From: Acanthaster planci
Lineage: Eukaryota > Echinodermata > Asteroidea > Valvatida > Acanthasteridae
DNA length: 64,000 nucleotides
Direction of reading: 5' to 3'
Assembly: GCF_001949145.1 (NCBI RefSeq)
Contig: NW_019091364.1
Span: 315,913-379,912 of the forward strand
A model generated the notes under the pieces. The model saw only the letters and a list, made by a program, of their open reading frames with translations, made no database searches and was not told the origin of the DNA. Shown piece by piece: positions 40,787 through 53,300 of this stretch. Within the stretch, counting starts at the first letter, position 1; each line of letters opens with the position of its first letter. Both the position numbers and the translations under genes were made by a program.

Positions 40787-43700
40787 GGGAGTTTGCTGTG
40801 AACTGACGGGTTTGTTTCTGCAGACTTCCCGGCACCGACGGAGTCATGAACTAATCACTTTCAGCAAAGTTCTGTGGCAGTAGCAGCAGCTGGAGCCAAG
40901 AGGACTGAAAATAAAAGGTTATCTTAGTTCGTAAAATAAATAAAACTGTTGCTATATTTTAGACACCAGACTACCTGGGAGTGATCAGATAAAGTATTAC
41001 TAAAAGGCTGTGAACGTTCTATTACTGGATCATTAAATTTTCAGTTTGACCCTTAGGATATAAGTGTCGGAGCACAACTTCATTTTTTCAATTCTAGGGA
41101 AGAAATGAATTTCTGAAATTAAGGCTGGTAATTCCACATGTCACGTAGATTTTGAGAATGTGCAGAATATTAAGTCAATGGGAGTCGGCGGGTACCAAAC
41201 AACGGTCCTCTTTGATCTTGCAAATAACACTTTATTGAAAACAAATATAAACAACCCCAATGGCTACTCTGATTTCTTGGTTACAGCAAGAAGAACACAG
41301 TGTACTTTAGGGGCACTTAAGTACCTGCTCCCATTTCAGGAACTCAGAAGCAGGGGCGAAAGCGATCAACCCTTTCAATTGTTACTTCAGTGCAGCCTCA
41401 GTGCATGACGGAGATAAATGCAATCCTAAACCATTCAATATCTCCAATTAAATCCGCGAAGACAAATATATTATAGACCATCACGACAAGCACTGCTCAC
41501 TGCTGTCCTAAATCACCGAAGAAAGGAATAATTCTCCTTTTTCAGTGAAGATCAAAGCCAGAAACATGAAGAAGGTGACTTCAAGTTGGGCTAAAACAGT
41601 CCAGATCAATCGTTGATATCCAGATCATCGTGTTCATTTTCCTTGGTTTTGACCCTAGTGGAAAGTGCGGATGTCCCCCGGGAGAAATTGTGGCTTTCGA
41701 ACGGCGACACCTTGAACCCAATGTAACCAAAACTAACAACCAACAAAAACTCCGAACCGTTTAAAACATTTCGGAGGTCTCAGCCGAAATAGGGATAAGA
41801 TGTTGGATATCGTCACCAGAAATCAGTTTCGACGGCCAAAGCCTTTCTGTCAAGACCAAGTCATGAAGACCATCAACTACTCCCACCACCACTAGTCGAC
41901 GAAAACAACTTCTGAAAAACCCAACAAAATGTCAGGTATTTTCGTCGAGCACTGCGACAAGCTTGACGGCACAACTGCCATTTACCAAGTGGATTAGTCA
42001 TGATGGATTGAACACGGAATCACTAAAGACTGTTTTATCCTCGTTCAATAAATTGCTGGTCGTGGTTCCTTCTCCCGGGACCAGACTGTAGCTTTACGCA
42101 ACATTTCACTTGATAACCAACAAACACAACTCCACCGGACCGACTGTCTGTAAACATTCAGCCCCCACGCATCATTGTATGGTGTGGGTTGGATCCTGGT
42201 TCAAATCCGTATATCCCACGCATGCCAGATGCATTGGGCGTAGGCAAATTACTTAACGCGTCATTCCTTGGAAAGATAACTGACAACCGATTGGATGAAT
42301 TAAGTTTGGTTAATCTCCATTGCTTTTCATAGATTGGTTGAAGTAAACAAAGACGTTCTTTGCTAATTACTTCCTACATCCTAAGCTAAAATCTTGTCAT
42401 ACAGCTTCCCCTGATTACGAGTGCATGCAACCTATCCGCATGACAAACTTTAACTTGCAAACAAATTCCTGGTAAGCAAAATTTACTGAAGTCTTCAATT
42501 AACGGAGACCACTTTTATAGTGACTGTGCCCTTTCCGACAGATGGTCTTCGCACCTAGTGTGACGTTGCACATGTTATTAACCCTGGTTGGACGTGATAG
42601 ACTTGATTCAAGTCTACCGTGGCCATAGTAATCATCAAATCATGACAGGGGTCGTTCGCTCTACAAGTCAAATGAGAAATGGTTTCCCTGTTCACAATTA
42701 ATTATGCAGACAGTGCGCTATTTTACACATTATTTTGAAAAGTAAAATCAAGTGCAAGCCAAAATGTCATGTGACGTGTACAGTGAATGTTATTGGTTAG
42801 AATTTCTGTGGATACACAATAGTACACGGGTTGTTGAATTCTATTGGTCAAGTACAATCCGTATGTGCATTCACGCATAATTATAACAGACGGTTTAATG
42901 CACGTGTCGTATAACACGTTTATGGCGACACACCAAGGGTAATGGTTCTTAAAACTTTGTCATGTTTCACCATCGAAACACATACGATCCAGACTGTGTG
43001 CATTTCTGCTTCTGGATTGGTAAGGTTGAATTCAGGTTGAACTGGTTAATGCACGTGACCTTGTCAGGTCACAGTTTGTGGTTTGGTGTGGGTTCGGAAA
43101 TTACACATTTCAGCAGAAGTTACCCCCGCAACTAGCATCAGCAAAACCACTGTGATACACCAGCATACATCCGACTTGAAAGGAGACTACGCATCACACA
43201 CCCCTTGAAGCAGCCTGATGTGTTCGCATGTGAACTGTCGTTCCCTCTAGTGCATGTTGGTGATCGTACCCACGAGGTATGGACTGATTTACTACTGTAG
43301 TCACTGTAATAGCCCGCACCGAACGACTACAAACACACACCGCTGATATAAATGCTGGTCTGCCTCGTCGACACAGACTACACGCTTTGCGATCCCGCAC
43401 GGCAAAGCTTGGGATGTAGGGACTGGTAAAGAAGGCTGATGACCTACCGTCTACTGTAGCGTAGCGACCCCATCAAGCCTTCGTTCAAACTCCCGCTGGC
43501 GGTGAATCGCGTGGAAATAATACTCGAGCAGTCTGGCCTATTTTGCCACCAAGTTCAAGCCGATTATTTGACGGCAATCCTTTTCTTGCCCTTGGTAGGT
43601 CCACTCGGTGTGACAGTATAGGGAAAGACTGGCCGATTTTTCACGATTTGGGGTAAAACCTGAGTTTAAGCCAACGACATTTAGAGCTAAATTTCTGTTT

Positions 43701-43827
43701 TGTATGAGGGACGTGAAGCCGTTATCCTTCATGTACAAAGCGTTTTGAATTGTGATCTCGCAACTTGACTGGAACTCTTGCGGACTTATTAATTGGCTTT
43801 GTTGTGAAGGAAGACTTACAAACAACA
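40787..43827. other. Upstream region of the bHLH gene
   Basis: No ORF of note. A closer TATA-like TATAAA is at 43348-43353, about 480 bases before the start codon. The last 400 bases are the likely 5' UTR/promoter. Confidence 0.35.
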
Positions 43828-44358
43828 ATGTCGAAGCGAAAGTTGGATATGACAGAAGTGTTTGCCGCCGCTGAGGCTGAATTGGGTGAAGAGCTGGGCT
43901 CAGGCAGTGAGAGCTCCTGTTCCACTGATAGGTCAGACCAGGACGGCAAGAAAAACAACAACGGCGCCAAAAGTAGACGTCGCAAGTCCAAGCCTGCCAT
44001 GGACAGTTTACTGGAAGATGATGAAACGGACGCCAACGGGAATAGGCACCCGAGAATGGCGGCAAACGCCCGGGAACGTCACAGGACGCACAGCGTCAAT
44101 TCTGCCTTCACAACCCTGCGGGATCTGATCCCTACGGAGCCCAAGAACCGTAAACTGTCCAAGATCGAGACCCTGCGACTAGCCACTAGCTACATCAGTC
44201 ATCTGGGTACCCTTCTGCTTGTTGGCGATGAGGAGATAGACCAGCCTTGCATGCATCGGGCTATGGTGGGTCGACAGCCCCACGAACCGGGGCCACGAAT
44301 CATCTGTACATTCTGTCTCAGTCATATGAGGTCATCTTCATCTGCATCGAAAACAACG
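43828..44358 (+). CDS. Scx/Tcf15: bHLH gene exon 1 (residues 1-177)
   Basis: The ATG at 43828-43830 follows AACAACA (A at -3). An upstream in-frame extension exists only from non-ATG codons. The exon carries an acidic Ser-rich N terminus, the bHLH domain and ICTFCLS. It ends AAAACAACG at donor GTAAGT (44359), phase 0. Read-through would add only Val-Ser before a stop. Confidence 0.92.
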
Positions 44359-47300
44359 GTAAGTTGAGTAAGTAAGTCATTCATTCCTGCCACATGTATG
44401 ACTCGGCATTTCGCTGAAAGAAGCTTCATGCGTGTGAACTTGACATGTACAGATAGATACGAGTACGACCATTAACGACTCCAAACACTCATTTATATCG
44501 GTTCTTTAATACATGCCTGAGGAAGATACAAACACTACGCTCTTCTTAAGAGTTCGGAAGGAGCCGTGAACTTATATCACGCACAGATGGAAGACTTGAA
44601 CATTTAACATCATTTTACTTCCTTGTTTTATTCCATCTCTTTTATTACAGTTAAAATCATTCGACAATACAGCTGTAATAAAGATGTTTTAGTGAGCAAA
44701 AATTCTTTGTATAAATATTAAAGTACTCTTACAATGATAGAATTCGCTTCATTAATGTAATAAAAGGAGTCGTCATATCAAAGCTGTGGAAATTGAAATA
44801 AATGGGGAAAGTAGGCATTTCCGCATTCCAGTAAAATAGCCTCCAAATCAAAGACGTTTCATACAAACTGCTTCTCACAAATGCTTCGTGGTTTAGGGCA
44901 ATTCGTGGCAACAAGTAGGCACAATTTGTCTTTCGCGGTCATGACGTCTCAACGGGTTTCTGAAGGATATGAGACTTATGTTCTTGACAAAGCCATCAAT
45001 TCATGTACCTCCACAGCGACGCCGACCCCACCTTAGGTATGCTAACAATCAAGTAATGTCTCTCACGAGACGATGAGATGTTGTTACAGTGTAAAACACG
45101 GCTCCTGTTCGGACGTTGGGAGCATAAAAAGTAGATTCTTCTAAACGTCATGCTATGTGGGAGTGCAAACTAATGCTTGTCTTCTGCCTTCTGTTTTCTT
45201 CGTGGTACTGGTAGCCATTACTTTGGCCTTGACGTTAAGAGGGACGACTTAAATCAAGATGATTTACAAGATTTCTGATAGTGTAATTTCTGATGAAATG
45301 AATTTGAAATGTGTCGTTTTACATCCTTCAATATTAAGTAAGACACCCTCGTCATTTCCTGCCTGAATAGGTCAAGTTCTTTTACATGTTCACTGAAGCA
45401 CAATCATGGTAAAATTCGCTTGGTAAAGCAAAGACAAATCAAACATTCATTTCACAAAAACCCTGGAACTTTAAGTTTCAAATGACTGTGAGCTTCAAAT
45501 GTATCACTGAACTTGGTTCATTTCCTCAACATCTTCAAACACTTCACATTATCAGTCCTTTCACGATATAGTCTGAGATTAGGTCATTCAAAACAGTTAT
45601 TTCATTTCTTTGTCGGAGCACCATATCTCGACAGATAACTGCATTTTTATCAAACAATTTTCATTAGGTCATCCCAACAAGATCAAGCCAAACTCAGCAA
45701 ACAGGTCGACCCGTGCCCTGTTTGAATTCACAGAATCCCTCCGTTAAGTTGTACCATAGAGCTACAAACCCATAGGTTTGTAGCTCTATGGTTGTACCAA
45801 CCCACTTATGGCGCGTGTATCACCGTCGCAATTTCCGAAAACTCGACAGCAAACTCGACTTTAGCTTCTGTTGACGCGTATGGCAAACATAAATCTTTTG
45901 CAGTCGGGACCGTATTCCTCAGTCACGCCCATTTTTGAAGCAAAATGTATTTCGCAGTCAAGACATTGATGGGGAGCCCTTGATGAACACACCAATAGGA
46001 AAGCCTCAGGTACCACTAGTCTTGTGTACGTTCTGTAAGTTAGGAATAGGATTCTATGTTTTGTGAATCCTTTATGTCAACCTCGTTGCAAGAACTAACT
46101 CAACGACCTACCGGATGTGATAATAGTGTTTCTCCCAGAAGAGTAGATATCCTACCTTCTGCTACTACAACAAGCTACAACAACTATTCCAGTCATGCGC
46201 CCAGGATTGTTGGGGGGGGTGGACCACAATTTACTCCCCAAAATAGCTCATGGTGTTCAATCCCCTCCCGCCCAGTTGCGCTACAGGGAACTTGGATGTA
46301 AGGCTGTATCATAGATAGTAGTTTTTTATTATATCCAATTTTTTCGACAAATACTTCTCTTAAACGTCAGCGTTAATACATTAGGGCCTACTTGCTTCGA
46401 AATTCGGAGGACGAGCTCATGGATAACAATCAAACTTAGTTCCTTGTTCTAAATTTTTCTCTGAGCAAGTTCCGTATTTATTTTAGGAACAGGATTTCTG
46501 TTTAATTTCTGTGAACTGTAATCCCAAAGCCCTGACAGTCTCAACGGCCTGCTGTACAGGACGCGATCTGCCATGGTAATTAACGACAGGTAAGACCAGA
46601 CGAAACAAGCAAACAAGCCGACACGAGGGATCATCTTAACCCACTTGGCCATTAGAAAACCCCGCGATCTTACGATAAATCGAAGTGAAATTGATTCTCG
46701 CAAAACAGATGTGCCTTCTTTATCTACTCAAACCGTCCATTACTTTTGTTGATGTTACAGTGCGAAAATATCAAGTCACTGATCCATACTTTGGCGTACA
46801 GAGAACACTGGCGCTTATTTTAGACAACCTTGGGTACTTTGTGGAAATCCACAGATTTTTTTTCTTTCGGCGAGTTCTAATTCCAAAAAGGCTGATGACA
46901 AACATGCGGATTCTATCACTTTTCCGCGGCCGAATCGTATTTGGTTGTGCGATCGTCAGGCAGCTTCACCCGGCGGTGCTGGACGGGCATGAACGCATCA
47001 CTGGAGCCGGCAAGGTGATGAGTTGCCGCTGGAGACGCGTCTTGTAGGCGCGCGCTGATGACAACATGTCGTCCCTGGACCTTTGCGTCACATCATCAAT
47101 GCATTTGTGTCTGTGTTTAATTTTCTTTTTGGAGAAAGCTAAATTATTTTTGTTAGTGGGATAATGCATTTCATATTGATCAGATTTACAGAGATTAAAA
47201 TGCCTGCACATAAACGTGGAAGGCAATATGTGAGCTATTGACTTGTGCTCTAGTCATATTATACATGTCCACCCATTACAAAATACGTGTGCATGTATGC

Positions 47301-50300
47301 TTATGAATACAACATGCGGGCAATAGGGGTGATTCACAATAATGCGCCTCCAAGAGTTTTTAAGGCGTTGGCCGATAACTACGCGCGAATTTGTCGATCA
47401 TATTCAAACGCGCGCTGGGTCGCCCGTGTTGCGAAATACGGAATATAGGCCTAGCAGACATTTTATTTTAAGGAAAGAAATAAAGTAAAAACAATTCACC
47501 ATCGATGACTTCTATGCCGGACGGTATTTGTGATGTTAGTGAAATCAAAGCCAAACAGTTGATTTTGTTGAACTTCTATCTTAATACGGTCTTTTATGGA
47601 AGAAAGTTTGAGTTCTTGGATTTATGAAATTCGTAAATTCGTATTTTTCATTTTTAATTGTTTTGTATTTGTAATGATGTGTGTGCATCTGTTGAAAGCT
47701 GTGTCTTGGTCGCACAAAAACCCAAATTAAATACACGTACCTGCAAATTCATGTTATGAAAGAAAATCAGCTGCTGTCAATAGCTGAATCAAGCAAAATA
47801 CCAAAAAATTTAATAGAGAAGAAGCACATTTCACAAACAAAGAGTAGCTTAACTATCCAATCAGATTCCTTGTCAGATATCGACTGCGCTTTGGCAATTT
47901 GGTTTGCGCCATTTCACATGAAGGTTTTGAAATCTTTTACGGAACTTTATGGCGGCTCCAGTTCTTGTACCTGTAGCTTTTTGAAAACCAAGAGGCAATG
48001 TAAAACCAAAGTGTTGGTGATATCTTCCAAACGTGCGGCCCTTAGTAGTCCCTAAACGGAAATCGAACCAAAAGAATCTCTCAGAAAAACGAATGCGAAG
48101 ATTTTTTTTAGCTCATAGGAAACAGCATTTGGTAAATTTTGCTAAAACCACGGCTTGTCCTCGAAACCTGGATGTCACACTGCAACATGACTTTCTTTCA
48201 TTGGTGCAAGGTTTTCTCCGAAGTTTTCGCTTGTGCAAACGTTTTATTTCTAGAATGAACTTTCCGAGGCAATCCTTGGAACTTGCATGGTTAAGAGGCA
48301 TTTAAAATTTAGCCTTTGGAAAGTTCAAAATTTTGCATCACAAATTGTTTGTAACGAATGGTTTCATATACGATTGTCCGACTGCCTTCCAAGGCATTAG
48401 GCGTGAGAACGTTTTTAACCTGGTTTTGAAAGACACATTTTGTATCAAATGTAGACCATCTTGAGAGAAAGACTACATGGTATCAACCTTTTAACCTCTG
48501 AACTTTACCTAATAACCAATCAAAATGTCTCGGCCCATACTCACAGAATAAAAACAAAACAGGCGTAATTGCTCACAGAACCCAAAAGCTGACGAATCAA
48601 GTGGACGAATTGTTTGGTAAATTTTTGATGACACTGGACTATTCATTTTATTGTTTGAATGTCGGTATGCTTGACGCAGAGGCAAAGCTTGCAATCAAGC
48701 CACCATCTGTTCGCTGAGTTCAGCTAGCTTAAAGGCATGTTCTGGTCCATGGTTATCCCTGCCATATTGGCTGTACATTTATACCATTCACCATAGGTAT
48801 AGAATAATAATAATAATAATAACAACAATAATAGTTTTTTATAAAGCGCCCTCCATAAAAATTATCTCAGAGCGCTGTACAACAATAGGCCCATACACTA
48901 CAAACTATAACACCCAATAGGTCCTAATTAAAAATTATTACATTACAAACTACAGAGATCAATTAAATAAAACCATGACCATTTAAAAATCAACATAAAA
49001 CTTATTTCACTGATAACTTATCTTAAATAAATATGTTTTAAGAGAGGATTTAAAAAAATCATATGATGCTGAAGCGCGTATCGACAATGGCAGTGCATTC
49101 CAAAGGCTAGGTGCAGAGGCCTGGAATGCCCTGTCACTGTAATACTTATTGCCCCCTATTGGCTGATATAAAGTTAAATTTCCCTGGGAATTCGATCTCA
49201 ACTGACGACCAACATTGTGAATGTGTATAAGTTCTTGCAAATAGCAAGGAGCCAGACCATACACGATTTTATATTTCAAACAAAGAATTTCAAATTCAAT
49301 TCTCTGTGAGACAGGAAGCCGATGAAGCTCTTTCAATACCAGGGTAATACTATCATACTTATGAGTCCGCATAACTAAACGAGCGGCAGGATTCTGAATG
49401 GATTGTATTGTAGAAATTTCGCTGACATGAATACCAAACAAAACGCTATTATAATAATCATTTCTCGAAGTTACATAAGCGTGCACCAGCCTTTGTGTAA
49501 CGTTGGAATCCAAAAGAGAACGAATTTTTCCAATCTGCCAAAGTGCAAAAGATGCCTTCTTGCACTAATTCGAAATATTGGCTACGTACAGTACTGTTAG
49601 TGTTACATTTGAGTAGTGGTATCCAATTTCCCTTACCACATGGAAAGTGACTGAGGGTTTCAAATTGTTCTCTACGTTGCGAAAAGTCCACACATGGGGT
49701 CTAATCTATGGTAGAACCATTAATAAGAAAACTGTCCTTTAATGACCAAGTTCGATTATATAAAAAAAAAGTCATTCGGGAACAAAGCACGCGCGCCAGT
49801 TTGCGTATAGGGCCGTGCTGATAGCTCGCACGCGCGTCCGAATGACCACGGACGCGTTTCATTTTGGGCATGCGCTAATGGAATACCAGGCTGGCTCACT
49901 GGAACCGAAATGATTCCCGCAGTGATGGCTGTCCACAAAGCACCAGACCTGTAAGTGAGCTTAGCATCGTTTCGAAACTGTTATCCATTCAAGAAATTCG
50001 TGCTGTTCGTTCCCAGTGGCAAGAGGCATAACCGAAATCTCTTAGTTTAGGGGTAACTTACTTTTGGAGGTTTGGTGATGTCTTTGATGGCTTATGATAA
50101 TTGATTCGGAGACCTACACTGGTTTGGAAATCAAATTTTTCTGGCCAAATTCGTCTGAAAACAAGGCATGTGGATAGGTTAAATTATTCGCTCAGATATT
50201 CTGAGACCTCACATACATAGGCATCAAAATCTCAACTTATGAAACGCTATGGTTGTTACGAGTCTGCACAACTGCCTTTCTCGTAACCATGTTGAAAGCT

Positions 50301-53300
50301 TTTTTTCAGGTCCATTTTTGACGCACCACCTAGTCATACGTTTTCCGGTCTGTTTTGATAGCTTAGAGGGGATTCTTGCCATCTTTTGGCTAGAGTTTGT
50401 TAGGAAAACAATTTATCATCCCTCTGTTTGTGTTCCGTAAGTGTCTGTTCGAGCTCTAGTGGGTTTCTGCAGAGGGTTGGGAGAGCGGAACGACTCTTGG
50501 CTAACGAAGGATTAAGGGTTTAGGAAGGCAAACAGTGCCATTATTGGTTGGTACAGCTGGACAACATCCTGCGGTAGGTAGCTTGACCTTTTGGTTACCG
50601 ATTGCTGGAGTAAAGGTGGGCAGTCAACTTGACTGCCCAACTTTACTCCAGCAATCGGTAGCCAAGGAGAATCAGTATCAAATGGTTTCCATGGCTTACA
50701 GCATCCTGTCATTTTCTCTTTTGTTTGGTGTACAATACAGAATTCCAGGCATTACAACTGTAAAAACAAGCCAGTCATAACGTGACACAAAAAGTAAGGG
50801 CTGTAGTTGCTCCACCCAGAAAGAATCTAACATACAGCTGAAGATGCTACATTAATTACTTGGAGTTATGATCAAGGAAGACAAAGGTAAAACAGTCATG
50901 GAAAAATAAGTGAGACACGAGTGAAGCAGCTCTACCAGTATAGCAGCTCTACTCTTAAAAGACGTATTCCAGAATAACTGCAATCAAATCAAATATACCA
51001 TTGGCACTGGTGCTGCTAGAATGATCGATTTCATCCATAAAATGACTTTAAAAATGCGAAAATGGAAGCGTTGTGCTCAGTTTTGATAAACCATTTGGCG
51101 CCACAAAGGTAATGAAAGTAAGTAAGTCACATATTGCGTGTGACGACTTAACTGGTAAGGTGTTTATGACGGTTCACAAACGTTCAATAGCTTTTCAGTG
51201 CTGTATCGTATAACAGACTGCTATAAGGGTATAGAGGCATTTAAGATTGACTTCTAATTAGGGGGAGCTTAGAATCCAGATGCTGGAGCGATCCATCGCC
51301 ATAATAATATTATGTGATAATCCAGGACCTTGAAACCCCACAGATATTTTGTCTATGTGGGATATACAGACGCAGCTTCTGTAAGCAGAATTCGAAGGGA
51401 AAGGAGTGTAGGCCTATCATGATGGTAGGGAAAAGTGCAGCCGCGCGCTGGGCTATGAAATGTAGAAACCAGACCACGGTGGCTTGATCTGAGGGCGAGA
51501 TTCTAGACCCGATGACGACGGGACGGGTCGCACTTCACCGCATGGTTTGGCCCGTTGGTATCATAAATAGACTGGCGCCAAATGTCGTGGAACAACTCAC
51601 TACTTACTCCACAATCCCTGTGCTTTGAAGATATTGGAGGTTTTAGAGAGGGGGATGCGCCCGAAACTGGGACGTTGTTAATTGTGGGATATGAGCTGTA
51701 AATAAACTTATAAAGGAGAAATGAGAAAAACGTTGACGTCACTTTGTAACTAATCGTCGGTTCGCATGAGTAATTGTCATAAAACTTGATCGTACAGTCT
51801 ACTATATAATTAAGACACGCATATCACAGTGACAAGCAGCTGTAATTACTATAACATATCTTTGTTGTAAAAAAAAGTTTATCCTATAAACCATAAGCAA
51901 CTTAAGCACCGCCTAGGGCCATGGTTTGGCCCGTTGGTATCATAAATAGACGGGCGCCAAATGTCGTGGAACAACTCACTACTAACTCCACAAGCCCTGT
52001 GCTTTGAAGATATTGGAGTTTTCAGAGAGGGGGGATGTGCCCGAAACTGGGACGTTGTTAATTGTGGGATATGAGCTGTAAATAAACTTATAAAGGAGAA
52101 ATGAGAAAAAAGTTGACGTCACTTTGTAACTAATCGTCGGTTCGCATAAGTAATTGTCATAGAACTTGATCGTACAGTCGACTATATAATTAAGACACGC
52201 ATATCACAGTGACAAGCAGCTGTAATTACTATAACATATCTTTGTTGTAAAAAAACAAGTTCATCCTATAAACCATAAGCAACTTAAGCATTGCCTAGGG
52301 TCAGTTCAAGTTCAACACCAAGCGATTACTACTCGGTTTGGGGTCCTACTTTGGGGTTCCTGGCAAAAAATTATCTTTCCAAAAAAAGATATTTCATTTC
52401 AAAGCTAGGCAGCGCCTTGTCAAGGGTGGTGTATAAGTAAGCCGCCCCTTGCTGAATATGTTAATAATTCTATTCGTCATATTCTCGGGGGAATTAGGAA
52501 AAGACTGAAGCTTTGGGGACATCAACAATAGCTGTTAGCCCCCCCCCCTTAAAAAGGTTGAGCCCCTCCCTATTTTCCTCTCTGGTTCAGAACTATGAGT
52601 AAAGTTTATAATGAAGAGAGAAGTGTTAAGTGAGCCGAGTGTCAATAGAAATATAACTTTTTGGAGACACAGTTGTTACTTAAGACTTTGTATAAAAGCC
52701 TAATTCAGCCATATCTCAGCTATGCCTGTCTGGTATGGGGCAAACTGACCTATAACGAATTGGCGTTACGGTTTGTTCCCATGCGCGCTTTCTTATGACA
52801 CTGAGGTGATAGGACAAGACCCCGAGAAACCCGATAGGAAAGCCCACGTGTAAACAAAGCATGACGTCATTACAGTTTCAGATCTCTTTTTAGCTGGTTA
52901 GTAAATCCCCTCTGAGGTTATAGGAAAGGGCTGCACAGGTCATTTGTAATAACTTTGTCTCCATCAATAGTCGTGGGGAAGAGTTAAATGAATCCCTTTC
53001 TTTCCAAACAATTTATCAGAGGCGTGACTTTATTCTGCTTTTGTTTTTCTTGAAGTCCATTTATTGATTTAAGGTCAGGACCTGTTATGCAAAACATGCA
53101 TGTTGCTGATATGGTGATCCGTCATGAATATGTTTTAATAGATAAATTTTTTAAAATCCTAATTTCGTACACACAAATTGCATCCCGGGTATGCTAAAAA
53201 CTTGTTATGGAAATTTGTTAGAACCACAGTTTTTTTGTTTAAAAGATAGCTTGGCTCAATATTTCAATGTGTATTGTTTTTACTTCAAGCCTCCCAAGAC

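Noticed and set aside
42190-42215. B-box-like GGTTCAAATCC on the plus strand
   Set aside because: No A-box at suitable spacing and no tRNA stems; may be a SINE scrap but cannot be delimited.
43538-44065. Minus-strand ORFs of 175 and 104 codons opposite the bHLH exon
   Set aside because: Shadows of the GC-rich coding strand; no domain and no splice context.
50591-50665. MicroRNA precursor
   Set aside because: A one-base spacer leaves no loop for Dicer-type processing; called as a palindrome only.
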